From Dolomedes plantarius (lineage: Eukaryota; Arthropoda; Arachnida; Araneae; Dolomedidae): a stretch of 64,000 nucleotides of DNA. Location: positions 91,753,733 through 91,817,732 of the forward strand of contig OU015498.1 in NCBI GenBank assembly GCA_907164885.2. The letters run 5' to 3'. Below are positions 21,491 to 32,658 of the stretch, in pieces. Made by a program: the position numbers and the translations under genes. Numbering within the stretch: position 1 is the stretch's first letter; each line of letters starts with the position of its first letter. Below the pieces are notes generated by a model, which ran no database searches, had not been told where the DNA came from, and saw only the letters and a list, made by a program, of their open reading frames with translations.

Positions 21491-21713
21491 CATAACGAAT
21501 TCAAATTAATAATATTATATAGTTTAAGAAAATCTAGAATGAATACATAAATTTGAAAATTTACTTATAGAACTTACTTTTATTTTCCTCCACTTTCTTC
21601 TCCATTAGTTAATTAATCTTAATTAGCGGAAATCTCCCAAAGATCTAAAAATTAAAAATTTATGAACATAAAAAATTATATGACACCAGAAGTAAAATTT
21701 AAACCTTACAGCT

Positions 21714-21785
21714 GTTTCCGCACGGGATCGCACCCAGGACCTTTTGCAAGTGAAGCGCACGTGATAACCACTACACTACGCAAAC
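21714..21785 (-). pseudogene. tRNA-Val-like gene, decayed
   Basis: 72 nt with the expected arms, but the T loop reads GGGTGCGATCC and the anticodon stem is damaged (TGCGC against TTGCA). The anticodon loop is TTCACTT. Confidence 0.55.
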
Positions 21786-21799
21786 TACACTGCGTGTCC

Positions 21800-22632
21800 T
21801 AGGGATGCGACATCGATAACAAAACATCGATGTTTTGAAACATCGATTTTTATTATTAAAATATCGATGCTAATAAAACATCGCCCCAAAACTATCGATT
21901 CTTTTAAACATCGATGTTTTAGAACATCCAATTTTTAAAACTGATTTAGTAACCTCTAACATTAATGTTACTTCGGTTAGTCGTGGGGGGTCATTTAATT
22001 TTACTCTCTGATTGTGCTGACACAAATGACAAAAACTTAGTTGCTTTTGCCTTGGGCTACATTGATGACTCAAAATTCTCCTTGTAAATATCGCCATGTT
22101 TTGCCTTCAAATGTCCAGATAAATTCGTGGTATTGCCAGAAGTTTTGAGGGACTAAAGGCAAATACTGCATTTCGCCAATTTGTCTGAGGTTTTGCAAAA
22201 ATATTTCGAAACGGTACTTTTGGGAGGCATCATACTAATAATTTTAACGTCAACTTATATAAAACCAGAACAAAACAAAAACTTAAATGGCCGCTGTCGT
22301 GTATATACTATTTATAAAATTAAACCCGATGGAAGTTTCTGGAGTGTCAGGAACATTCCAAGCGCACATTGGTTCATTGGTTGTTGATTGCCATTTGCCT
22401 GTTTGCTAAGGAATCGTTCCCTCTTTTGTATTCGTCCTTTACAGAATTCAGACTTACATTTACTGAGTGTGAAAATTATGCTACGTGGCAAATTTTTTTA
22501 TTATGGTAATTTTTCGTTTAAAAAAAAACATCGAGACAGCGTAAAACATCGAACACAAAACATCGATGTTAAAAAACATTGGCTTCAATAAATCGTTGTT
22601 TTGAAAACATCGACATCGATGTCGCATCCCTA
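21800..22632. mobile_element. hAT-like non-autonomous element with 8 bp target duplication
   Basis: The ends are TAGGGATGCGACATCGAT and its inverse ATCGATGTCGCATCCCTA. The flanks GCGTGTCC (21792-21799) and GCCTGTCC (22633-22640) agree at seven of eight bases, as expected for the 8 bp duplication of hAT elements. Inside each end an ACATCGATGTTTT motif is repeated many times in both orientations, a likely set of transposase binding sites. The short frames inside have no recognisable domain, so the element would need a transposase in trans. Confidence 0.75.
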
Positions 22633-22684
22633 GCCTGTCCCAAGGAAACGGAATAATTTTTATCCAGGAATTGAAAAATGAATA

Positions 22685-24346
22685 CAGCGGCTCCCAAAAT
22701 TGTTCGTACACTTACGATTTTCAATGAAATAGGGGTATATCCATTAATTAAAATGAATATTTTAGAATGGGTATTTAATAATAAGATCTATAATCTATTC
22801 TTAACAAAACTACATGAAATATTTTTAAAATTTAGTAAAACTTTATTTTTAAGAAACCAATAATCAAAAAGTAACAAAAACTTTATCTCACAAAAGTCAT
22901 CGTTTACTGAAATATTTTCGGATAAATTCATAATTAAAATTATGGTCTGGCGTTTTATTTTTATCTTTGAATTGTGGTGGCATTTAAAATATCGTTTGGC
23001 TTTAATTTTTGCTTGTCTACTCCGTAATATTCTATTTTTATTTTAAAATGGCTCGTAGTCGTAAAGAAACAACAAACAGCATTCGAAAATTGATTATTTT
23101 TCATCATAGTAGTGGTAAATCAGTTCGGAATATTGCTAAATTACTTAATTTATCCTATTCTACTGTGCAGTATGTGATAAAACGCTTTAAAGAAGAAATT
23201 CGGATCGAAAATAAGGTAAGAAGAGGTCGTCCGGCAAAGTTATGAAAATGTGATCAGAGATTTATAATTCGAAAATTTGTGAAAAATCCACGTTTGAGTG
23301 CCGAAAAGTTTCTGCACAATTTAATAAAACATTTTCTACTTCAATTTCACCTGAAACTGTTCGACGAGTTCTCAGAGCAGCTGGATTACATGGGCGTTCT
23401 GCCCGTAGAAAATTTTTTCCGAGGGAGAAAAATAGAAAGATTAGGCTTTCCTTCGCACTATCAATGATAAATAAGCCTCAAACGGATTGGAATAATGTCT
23501 TATTTGCCGATGAAAGCAAATTTAACATTTTTGGTTCCGATGGGCGTATAAATGTATGGAGAAGAAAAAATGAGGAACTTAATCTCAAGAACTTTGTAGG
23601 AACAGTTAAGCATGGCGGTGGAGGTGTCGTTGTGTGGGAGTGCATGTCAGCATCAGGACTAGGTAATTTGATATTTATTGATGGCATAATGAATCATGCT
23701 GTTTATATAAATATTTTAAAAGACAATTTAAAATTATCAGCCCAAAATTTGGGTATTGGAAACAATTTTGTTTTTTATCAAAATAACGATCTTAAGCACA
23801 CGGCTCTCAACGTTCGCCTCTGGTGTCTCTGTAATTGTCCACAAGTTTTGAAAACACCACCTCAATAGCCAGATTTAAACCCAATAGAACATATTTGGAG
23901 AGAACTGGAGTTTCTAGTACGAAAACATGACATTCACACGAAAAGCGAACTAAAAACAATTATAATGGAAGAATGGATGAACATTGATGCAGAAATTATA
24001 AAAAAACCAGTGTAATATATTCCCAGACATTTAAAAGCTGTTGTGGATGCTAAAGGATATCCTACTAAATATTAATTTAACGAAAAATTAGAATATTTAC
24101 TAATATGTAGAGATTTTTTACAAGTTTACGATGAGTTTATTGAAATAAATTTTTTGTTACTTTTTGATTATTGGTTTCTTAAAAATAAAGTTTTACTATG
24201 TTTTTAAAATATTTCATGTAGTTTTTTTAAGGATAGATTTTAGATCTTATTATTAAATACGCATTCAGAAATATTCATTTTAATTAATGGATAGACCCCT
24301 ATTTCATTGAAAATCGTAAGTGTACGAACACTTTTGGGAGCCACTG
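22685..24346 (+). mobile_element. Tc1-type transposon with 196 bp TIRs
   Basis: It is flanked by TA on both sides (22683-22684 and 24347-24348). The outermost bases are CAGCGGCTCCCAAAA and TTTTGGGAGCCACTG. The inverted repeats run 22685-22880 and 24151-24346. Removing the element joins AAAAATGAA-TA-TGTGAATA, exactly the array spacer at 9376 and elsewhere, so the insertion site is proven from the window itself. One frameshifted transposase lies inside. Confidence 0.92.
23048..24075 (+). pseudogene. Tc1-family transposase, inactive
   Basis: It begins MARSRKETTNSIRKLIIFHH, followed by a paired helix-turn-helix (SVRNIAKLLNLSYSTVQYVI), a GRPAK linker, a second helical part with ISPETVRRVLRAAGL in shifted frames, and the DDE domain. 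The first catalytic Asp is in FADESKFNIFG (about 23509). The usual Q-D-N-D-P-K-H motif reads QNNDLKHTA, so the second catalytic Asp is Asn. The third residue is the Glu of NPIEHIWREL. A stop at 23243 and further frameshifts break the frame. Total length about 340 codons is normal for the family. Confidence 0.9.
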
Positions 24347-25412
<1,066 letters not shown>

Positions 25413-26196
25413 TAGCTGAAAACCCGCACTTCGCTACGGAGTACATTCAAATTAAATACAACGGTCAATGTATGCTATTAATGGCAATATATATAAAATA
25501 AATACAACGATCAATGTATGCAATTGATGTAAATTGATGCAATTGTATGCAATTGATGTACACACATATATATAAATATATATGTGTGTATTTATATATA
25601 AATTCGTAATGGATTTTTTTATAGACAAAATAATGTAGAAGTAAATATTCAAATTGAATCGAATTGAACATACTAAAGAATATACTGCAGTTAATATAGT
25701 ACAGTTTGAGGAACATATCTTTTGCTGTATTTTAATATTTTTTTGGATAATGTCCAATCGTTTGCCGCATTAGCAAGAAAAAATATTTTTTTGTCTATTT
25801 CGTTGTTATGCGATAAATTTATTTAAAGTACCAGAAAAAAATCACGTGATCAGCATTTAATAAATTAAATTCTAAAAATTAATCTTTAAATTTCCCCCAA
25901 AATCCGAAAATGCAGGTAAAGATTCGAAAAAGATTTCATTTTAAAGGAATTTTTATGATCTTTCTCGTGATATAAATTTTTTAACCCTCAAATTATTATT
26001 TTAAATGCAAACTTAAAAAAAGTTTCTAAAACAGCTTAAAAATTTAATTTTTGAAAATCTAAGAATAATTTTTTAAAAATCTTTCTTAGTGCAGCCCTAC
26101 ACTATAAGAAGAATCGCCATGCAAAATTTCAGCCCTTTAGGTCCAGCGGTTTGGTCTGTGCGTTGTATGTCAGTCAGTCAGTCAGTTGCGGAACTG

Positions 26197-26198
<2 letters not shown>
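25413..26198 (-). mobile_element. Non-autonomous Helitron relic, copy 2
   Basis: On the minus strand it ends ...CGTAGCGAAGTGCGGGTTTTC-AGCTAG-T, that is, a CTAG end next to a GC-rich hairpin with T after it. The distal part (GTCAGTCAGTCAGTCAGTTG then TATATA) fits the other end. It shares several blocks with 3250-3545. A local palindrome around ACACACATATATATAAATAT (about 25560-25590) and small duplications of GTATGCAATTGATG are inside. No protein coding. Confidence 0.6.

Positions 26199-26279
<81 letters not shown>
26199..26279. repeat. (TA)n(TG)n microsatellite touching an LTR
   Basis: About 26 TA units followed by about 14 TG units. The last TG is also the first dinucleotide of the gypsy LTR. 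The mirror arrangement, (CA)n(TA)n, follows the right LTR at 29696. Confidence 0.95.
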
Positions 26280-26287
<8 letters not shown>

Positions 26288-26654
26288 TTCCACTCTTGTG
26301 GCAACACAGATGTTTTAGAGTTACAGGACAAGCGCCGCTCCACAAGTTACGGATAACGCGCCGCTTGAGCAAAAGAGTTGCAACTCAACCGCTTTCAATG
26401 GAAAGCACGTTATTTTATTTTCGCTGGATGAAAATGGCACGCTTTGTTTTTACTTTTACTAAATGCAGATTGCAGGCATTTTATCTGGCTCTCGCTAGAT
26501 GAGTGTTAATGTCGTATCAGACGGGCACTGACATTCTGTTTTTCTTATTGTAATAATCTGTTGTGTTTGATTAAACGTTAGTCAAAAATACGCGTTGTTG
26601 CATTTTGACTTGAAATATTTTTTATATTTCAACCGTGGGAATAAATTTCCCACA
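26280..26654 (+). repeat. Left LTR of the gypsy element
   Basis: Starts TG-AAAGAATTCCACTCTTG and ends AATAAATTTCCCACA. It matches 29314-29695 over nearly its full length. Confidence 0.85.
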
Positions 26655-26658
26655 ATTA

Positions 26659-26670
26659 TGGTGTCAGAAG
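26659..26670 (+). promoter_or_regulatory. Primer binding site, tRNA-Leu type
   Basis: TGGTGTCAGAAG lies four bases after the left LTR. It is complementary to a tRNA 3' end reading CTTCTGACACCA, which is the pattern of tRNA-Leu. This marks where minus-strand DNA synthesis would start. Confidence 0.75.
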
Positions 26671-26824
26671 GTTTACGGACCCTATGGATTGGTTTTGAGA
26701 TATGAACTAGGGGCGTATGAACTAGGGGCGTATGAAGAACGCATGTATTTTCTGTCTTAGAGGAAGACCAACACTTCTGTGACTACAAAACATTTCTTTT
26801 TCGTTTTCGTTTCTAAATAAATAT

Positions 26825-28136
26825 ATGGATATGGCTTTTTTGTGTGGAGCACGTAAAATTGATTTGTTAACTTTAATTGATAAGTTAAGAGTAGAAGTAG
26901 CAAAAGGTGCTAAAGTCGCTGATTTAATTAGAATCATCACCAGTTCAGAAAATTATGATGAGGAATTTAGTAAAAGTAGATTAGATATTATTATTGCTGA
27001 GACGCTAGAACAGGTGCAGAAAGAGGTCTCAGACCGGGAGTTTGAATTAAGGAAACTCGAATTAGAGGCAAATACTAAAAGAATTGGCGATGTTCCGGTT
27101 CCGCCACCTGTTTTTAAAAAACATAATTTGTTGAAATTAATGACACGTTATGATATGTCCGGTGATATAGGTGTTTATTTGAGATTATTTGAAAGACAGA
27201 TCAGTCGAATTGAAATTCCTAAAGAAGATTGGGTCACGTATTTACTATTATAAGCATTGTTGCCCGAGAACAAGATCCGTCGGCTAATGAGTATGATCAT
27301 GTTAAGAAGTTAATTTTGAAACGCTTTAGGCTGACCCCAGAATAGTTTCGACAAAAATTTGTTCAGCACAAGAAGGAATCGGTCGCCTCTTGGCGCGATT
27401 TCGCTTTTGAACTTAAAACTTATTTTAAAGAGTGGCCAACTGGTTTAGAAGTCAAAAACATTTGAAGAAACTTTTGGTTGCAGACCAAATAAAGTGGAAA
27501 ATGTCACCTGACGCTCGTGAACATTTTTTAGACGACTTGCCCACAATAAAAAGTATCGATAAGTTGGTTAATAAATTGGATAAATATTAAGCCGCGAGGC
27601 GTAATTTCCAAAGGGAAACCGATCTAAATATGCATACGGATGGAAATATTAATGCGAAAATACTGAGTAAAGATTCCGAAAAATCAGCATCAATTATTCG
27701 TGCTCGGAATAGTGATTTTAAAGCAAGGATGAAATTTAATTATAGTAATAGTTCAAGAAATGATAATAAATCAAAGATTCGTTGTTTTAAATGTAATTTG
27801 TTTGGTCATAAATCTTCAGAATGTATAAATAAGACAGACGGTCCCTGGTGTTTTAAATGTTCAAGGTTTGGACATACCGCCAATATGTGTGATGAAAAGA
27901 AAGAATCTCTGGTCTCGATAACAAAAAAATACTCTAACAGAATCGAGATGACCGCTGAAATTGAAGGTGTAGGTGTGAGTGTATTATATGATTCAGGGTC
28001 AGACCTTTCTTTAATGGATTATGAATTTTATGTTAAAATTGGATCACCTAAATTGAATTTCAGTACTATATTTTTAACGGGAATCGGAAGTGAGGAAGTT
28101 TCACCGATTGGAAACTTTCATTCCGAAATATCTTAA
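26825..28136 (+). pseudogene. gypsy gag and nucleocapsid, frameshifted
   Basis: The first frame (26825-27253, 142 codons) begins MDMAFLCGARKIDLLTLIDK and includes a charged helical stretch with a likely coiled coil (EQVQKEVSDREFELRKLELE) followed by a gag-like start (YDMSGDIGVYLRLFERQ). Stops at 27251 and 27462 break it. The later frame (27630-28136) has two CCHC zinc knuckles, CFKCNLFGHKSSEC and CFKCSRFGHTANMC (about 27780-27890), that bind RNA, and runs into the protease. Confidence 0.85.
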
Positions 28137-28345
28137 GATAAATGTACAATTGAAACCGACTTTTATGTTCTCAGAAAATTGTGTCATGAAGTAATTATAG
28201 GGACTGGTGTACTTAATAAATTGAATATTTCGATTAATGAGAAAGGCGTTGAAGTCTTGGGAAGAAGAAATGCATTGTGTGTTAGTTACGCTAGGATTAA
28301 CAACAGAGTTTTGCTTAATGGAAAAATAAATGAAGCACAGACTTT
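27950..28345 (+). pseudogene. gypsy aspartic protease, broken
   Basis: VLYDSGSDLSLMD near 27982 has the D-S-G active-site triad of retroviral-type proteases. The frame hits a stop at 28134 and continues in another frame with EVIIGTGVLNKLNISI, where a hydrophobic flap-end helix such as IIG-DVL is usual. Confidence 0.75.
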
Positions 28346-28349
28346 CGTT

Positions 28350-28985
28350 CAGCCAACACCTGCACCAAAAGCAGAATGTTTTGACCGCAAATCTCTGTCT
28401 GTGACTGGATGCAAGGTACACAGACGAAAGAACAGCATGGAATCTTATCCAGACACTCACTTTCCTGGCCCAAAGTTTAACCAAAATTTTCCGGCGGAAC
28501 AACTTTATTCCGAATCCGACTAGTAATAGATTTAGCATGCAGCCACTCCAAAGGCCTCCAAATCCAGCGTTTAGGCCCTATCAGCCCTCTGAGAGGTATG
28601 TACCTGGAAATTTTCAAAATAGACCTCCTTTCTCGAATTTGCCAGAGCCTATGAGTCCTCCTGGATTTAGAAATAGACCACCACCTAATAGTCAAGCGTT
28701 TCCTATGAATCCAGCTCATTGTTTTCCTAGACAACGTGGTTCTTTTGGGCACTCACTTAGAACTTGGAATCCTAGACCTCAGTTACAGAATCGTCTCCGA
28801 GTGCCAATGCAATTTCACCACCTTGGAAATTTTCCTTCGAAACCGAATAGAAGATGGAAGCTGAAAATCCGAGAATTCAGGAAATTGAAGGAGGATACTA
28901 CTGTAAAGCTATTTTTTGTGATACCTGTGACAGAGCATTTGTAACTCAGAATGAGTTAGAGGACCAATCAATGAAAAATTGCAAT
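28350..28985 (+). other. Proline-rich and C2H2-like insert in the gypsy element (possible captured host cDNA)
   Basis: The frame from 28537 encodes a Pro/Asn/Arg/Phe-rich stretch (MQPLQRPPNPAFRPYQPSER and RPPFSNLPEPMSPPGF). After a frameshift near 28830, IQEIEGGYYC and CDTCDRAFVTQNELED follow (from 28854). The second is a zinc-finger start: two Cys four apart, then twelve residues to a position where His has become Gln. None of this belongs to gag, protease, polymerase or integrase. The layout of a Pro-rich region plus a single CDTCDR-type finger recalls NUFIP1-like RNA-binding proteins, but that is a resemblance only. Confidence 0.5.
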
Positions 28986-29153
28986 GACATGAGAGAAAAT
29001 GCTAAACGGAATATTTTAGAGTTACGGGAAGAGAATAGAAAACATTTCAATAAGAAGAGAAAGAGATCTAATCTTTATAAGTTAAATGACCAGTATGATG
29101 TTGTAAAAGTTGGGTGTCATGACGGACCTCACTTCCACTGCCGCCGAACATAG
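28986..29153 (+). pseudogene. gypsy integrase C-terminal end, deleted
   Basis: MRENAKRNILELREENRKHF and NKKRKRSNLYKLND are followed by QYDVVKVGCHDGPHF. In gypsy-type integrases the first block leads into a chromodomain-like or SH3-like part and the second is close to the end. The middle has been deleted, and the integrase catalytic core is absent upstream. Confidence 0.65.
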
Positions 29154-29313
29154 GAAGTCGTGGTCAGATGATTAGGAATAGTCTATTCCAGAAAATTTTC
29201 AGTATGCTTTCCACGAATCGGATATTTTTTATTTTTTTTCTCTTTCCTTTCATATTTTTAGGTGCATTGTTTTCAGGAAGCCGAGGACGTCTGGGTTGCA
29301 GGATGGCCGAACT

Positions 29314-29693
29314 TGTAAGAATTCCACTCTTGTGGCAACACGGATATTTTAGAGTTACAGGACACGTGCCGCGCCACGAGTTACGGATGACGCGCCGCTT
29401 GAGTAAACGAGTTGCAACTCAACCGCTTTCAATGGAACTCACGTTATTTTATTTTCGCTGGATGAAAATGGTACGCTTTGTTTTTACTTTTACAGAATGC
29501 AGATTGCAGGCTTTTTTATCTAGCTCTCGCTAGATGAGTGTTAATGTCGTATCAGACGAGCACTGACATTCTGTTTTTTCTTATTGTAATAATCTGTTGT
29601 GTTTGATTAAACGTTAGTCAAGAATACGCGTTGTTGCATTTTGATTTGAAATATTTTTTTATATTTCAACCGTGGGAATAAATTCCCCCCCCC

Positions 29694-29695
<2 letters not shown>
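29314..29695 (+). repeat. Right LTR of the gypsy element
   Basis: Starts TGTAAGAATTCCACTCTTG. Its end has become a C run (about 29686-29694) that leads into (CA)n. Differences from the left LTR are scattered single bases. Confidence 0.85.

Positions 29696-29768
<73 letters not shown>
29696..29768. repeat. (CA)n(TA)n microsatellite touching an LTR
   Basis: A few CA units followed by about 31 TA units, mirror image of 26199-26279. Confidence 0.95.
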
Positions 29769-29770
<2 letters not shown>

Positions 29771-30067
29771 CCGTTCGAACCGAGAAGCGTTTTTGTGACA
29801 CGCACGTGATATCCTCCAACCGTAGAATAACCTCATTTCTTGCTCCAAATGAATGAAATTATTTTTCTTTATAAAATGACAGTTTGATAAATGCATACAA
29901 AAATTTTCTTATAAAATTGCATATTTTTTTTTCGCTCTTATTATCCACATTTCAAATTTTTGTATGCTTGAGTTTTTTCAGTTCTAAATGAGTTTTAATA
30001 CGTCAGACAAATACTCTACTATACATTTTATTGAAGTTTTATTTTCTATAGTATGATTTGAAGAATA
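29769..30067. repeat. Decayed monomer of the tRNA-Val array
   Basis: A truncated tRNA-like sequence lies at 29769-29831 on the minus strand (B-box remnant CGGTTCGAACGG, D-arm remnant GGATATCACGTGCG). It is followed by spacer resembling the array (ACATTTTATTGAAGTTTTAT, TTTGAAGAATATTG). The gypsy element and its microsatellites therefore appear to lie inside old array DNA. Confidence 0.5.
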
Positions 30068-30968
30068 TTGTAACAAATTTTAATTTCGTTCCCGCTAAGA
30101 CGAAAGCCCTAACCTTTCTCCCCTGAGTGGCCATAGTAGACTGATCGGTATTTGGGGAGAAAGGAAAGTGTCCACCCAGAAAGAAAGAGGGGAATATTAT
30201 CAGTAGCGATACGTAATTTTCGTATTTACGAAATAGATGCGAATTAATGCGAAATTTGCCAATATCAGCGAATAAATGCGAAAATTATTTTTTCACTACT
30301 TTTCGGTGAAAACTCGGTGATAAACGGGTTTTCAACGGGTCACAAATTACCTAATTTCACTGAAATTAGGTAATAATAGTAATTATTTATTGACATAATT
30401 GCTTATCTTAAACCATCCACGGTCTTTAACTGAGTGATCTCACTCTCAAAATTTGCTTATTGCTAAAGATTTAAAGAAGAAAATGTGGAGACTACTACAA
30501 TGTTAACTTTTAACTAAGAATTTTGATACTTACCTAAGCAAGTAAGTAAAATTGTGATTTTTTTTAATAAATGCGAAACTATGAATTTATATATATATAT
30601 TTATATGCGAATAAATGTGAAATTTTCTGCATTGTAATTTTTTTCTCTTGCGAAATTTCGATATTTTTTAAGCGAAATTTACGTACCCTTAATAATCAGT
30701 GAAGGTCGGTATATGTGTAATAAATAGTGTATCTGTAAGTGTAGGAGTCTTTTGGTACTTACAATGTAGCCGAGTGTGTGTCCAATATGTGTTCCTGTAA
30801 CTATGTGATAACTGTGTGCGTTCATAAATTGTGTTCGTCCGCTGAATAGATATGTGTTTTGCCCCAAGATGTCCGATGTAATAAAGTCCAGCTAGCCGGA
30901 TGACCTTATCAAATTAGGACATTTTCCCCCAATATTTTAATTTTCAATCAAAACTTTTGTCTCAACAG
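30068..30968 (+). repeat. Putative solo LTR
   Basis: It begins TGTAACAAATTTTAATTTCG and could end TTTTGTCTCAACA, giving TGT...ACA termini. It has an AATAAA at about 30881. No coding region follows and no second copy exists in the window. A target duplication is not evident, so the borders are tentative. Confidence 0.35.
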
Positions 30969-31856
30969 ATGATTTGAAGCTTATATTAATATAATATTTA
31001 AATAATTTTGCAATTTCGTTTTAAAACATTTCTATGTTTAGTTTTTTTTTCTTTCTAAATATTTAGTGTCATACATACTTGAACGTCGCGACCGTAGAAG
31101 ATACGGGATTTTTGGCTGGCAGCGACTTAAGCGATCAAATGGCTTCAGAAAATTCAGAAAAGGTATCTCATGGTAAAAACGCCTGCCATTGAACTTATTC
31201 TTAAACTGGCAGTGGTAAATGCACGGATGGTTTACAGATGTGCTACAAAAAGCAAACAAATATATATATATATATATATATAGGAATAAGCATATTATAG
31301 ACTTGTTAGATGTGCTAAAACGTAATTATTACTCCGATAGTCTTTCCAAGCACATAATTGTTTTTTTAGATTTAATGAATAGCTTGTTCTGTTGCAATTA
31401 ATTAGTAATACAAACTAATAAGATAAATAAGAGTAAATAACTACTAAAAATTAAAATTAATAAATAATAATTAAAATCTTAAGTAAAAATAATATTAAAT
31501 AATAAATAGTAAAAATAACTCTTCGTCATCATAAAAAACTAATTTAATTTAGGTTAATTTGTCCTATAATACAGTTTCCTTAGTCAGTCTGCTTCTGTGT
31601 TTCCCTTTGCTCCATGGTTGCAAGTTTTGTGACGTCAGTCTTCTTGCGGTTTCCTATTCTTAACTTCCACTTTGTCTAGCGCCAGGCTTGGCGTTCTTTG
31701 ATTAAATAACTAGTTATTCAATTCTTCTGTTTATAATGGATTGTACAGAGTCTAAGTATGTTTATTGTTTAGATCATACTTATCAGAAACAATCCATTGG
31801 TTTTTAAGACAGTATCGGCACCGCTGATGACGAGATGCTGTCTAAAACATATTTAA
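30969..31856. other. Spacer with a short TA tract and a foldback
   Basis: No gene recognised. (TA)11 at 31260-31281. At about 31735-31800 AATGGATTGT and CTAAGTATG are repeated inverted (CATACTTAT, ACAATCCATT), forming an imperfect hairpin of about 65 bp. Confidence 0.5.
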
Positions 31857-31865
31857 TATTTACCC

Positions 31866-32456
31866 CAGTCAAAATAGACCCGATTTTGACGAATGGCTAA
31901 AAAAAATATGAAAGTTTTGAAATTTGGTGGAGATGTTTGTTTAGGTATGCTAATGAACATACTAAAAGTCCCCACCGATCAGACTTGAGCTTTCGCTGCC
32001 ATCTTGGAAAATGTGTACACTTTTTTGGTTTTTTGGAAATAACTTTAAAAATATTGATTTTATAAAAAATAATTAAATACAAAAATTAAAGAACATTAAA
32101 TTATGAACAAAAATCATTCATAACATTTTTTATATGTCTAACAGGAACAAAGATAATTGACTTTGAAAAGAGCGCACTATCACACCTGGGACGCGCAAGC
32201 GCGGTTCGCCATCGCGGTGGGGGAAATACCCGCGCATATGCATACCATAATTAGCCAAATTAGTTTTACACTAAATGGGAATGTATTTTGTATTTTTTCA
32301 AATAGCTAGGGAAATATTAACTTTACGTAAAAAAAGTTTATTTCAAAAATTAAAAAACATTAAATTATGTACAAAAATGATGTTATACATTTTTGTCGTA
32401 AACCTAACAGGAACGAAGATATTGACTAAAAAATGCGCGTTGATAATGGAGGTAGC
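31866..32456. repeat. Left TIR of TE-A
   Basis: It includes GCGCACTATCACACCTGGG, GCGGTTCGCCATCGCGGTGG and two copies of a TAACAGGAACRAAGATA-like motif (32140 and 32406) about 266 bp apart, all found inverted at the right end. Confidence 0.85.
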
Positions 32457-32658
32457 TTTAAAGTCTCGTTGCAGGCGCTCTTCTTCGAATATCTAACCTC
32501 TCCCACATTTCGGCATTCTTTAAACACAAGAAAATAGACTTTAATGTTTTTGGCTATGTAGATAATTAATCCTTATTAATTTTATACATGAATGTTGTAA
32601 ACTTGGGGGTATTCACTATCAGATTTCCATTGCGAATAATTGTTCAAGCTTACCTACT

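Larger units (their letters stand above)
21236..21799. repeat. tRNA-Val array, continuation after copia
   Basis: The spacer and tRNA-like monomers of the array continue, more diverged than before the copia insertion, with two tRNA-like sequences. Confidence 0.8.
26280..29695 (+). mobile_element. Ty3/gypsy-type LTR element with internal deletion and foreign insert
   Basis: Two LTRs of about 375-382 bp enclose 2.66 kb. After the left LTR comes a primer binding site, gag, two zinc knuckles and an aspartic protease. Reverse transcriptase, RNase H and the integrase core are missing. In their place is a proline-rich segment with a zinc-finger-like motif, followed by the C-terminal end of integrase. 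The two LTRs look about 95% alike by eye, so the insertion is fairly recent. It could only move with help from an intact relative. Confidence 0.85.
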
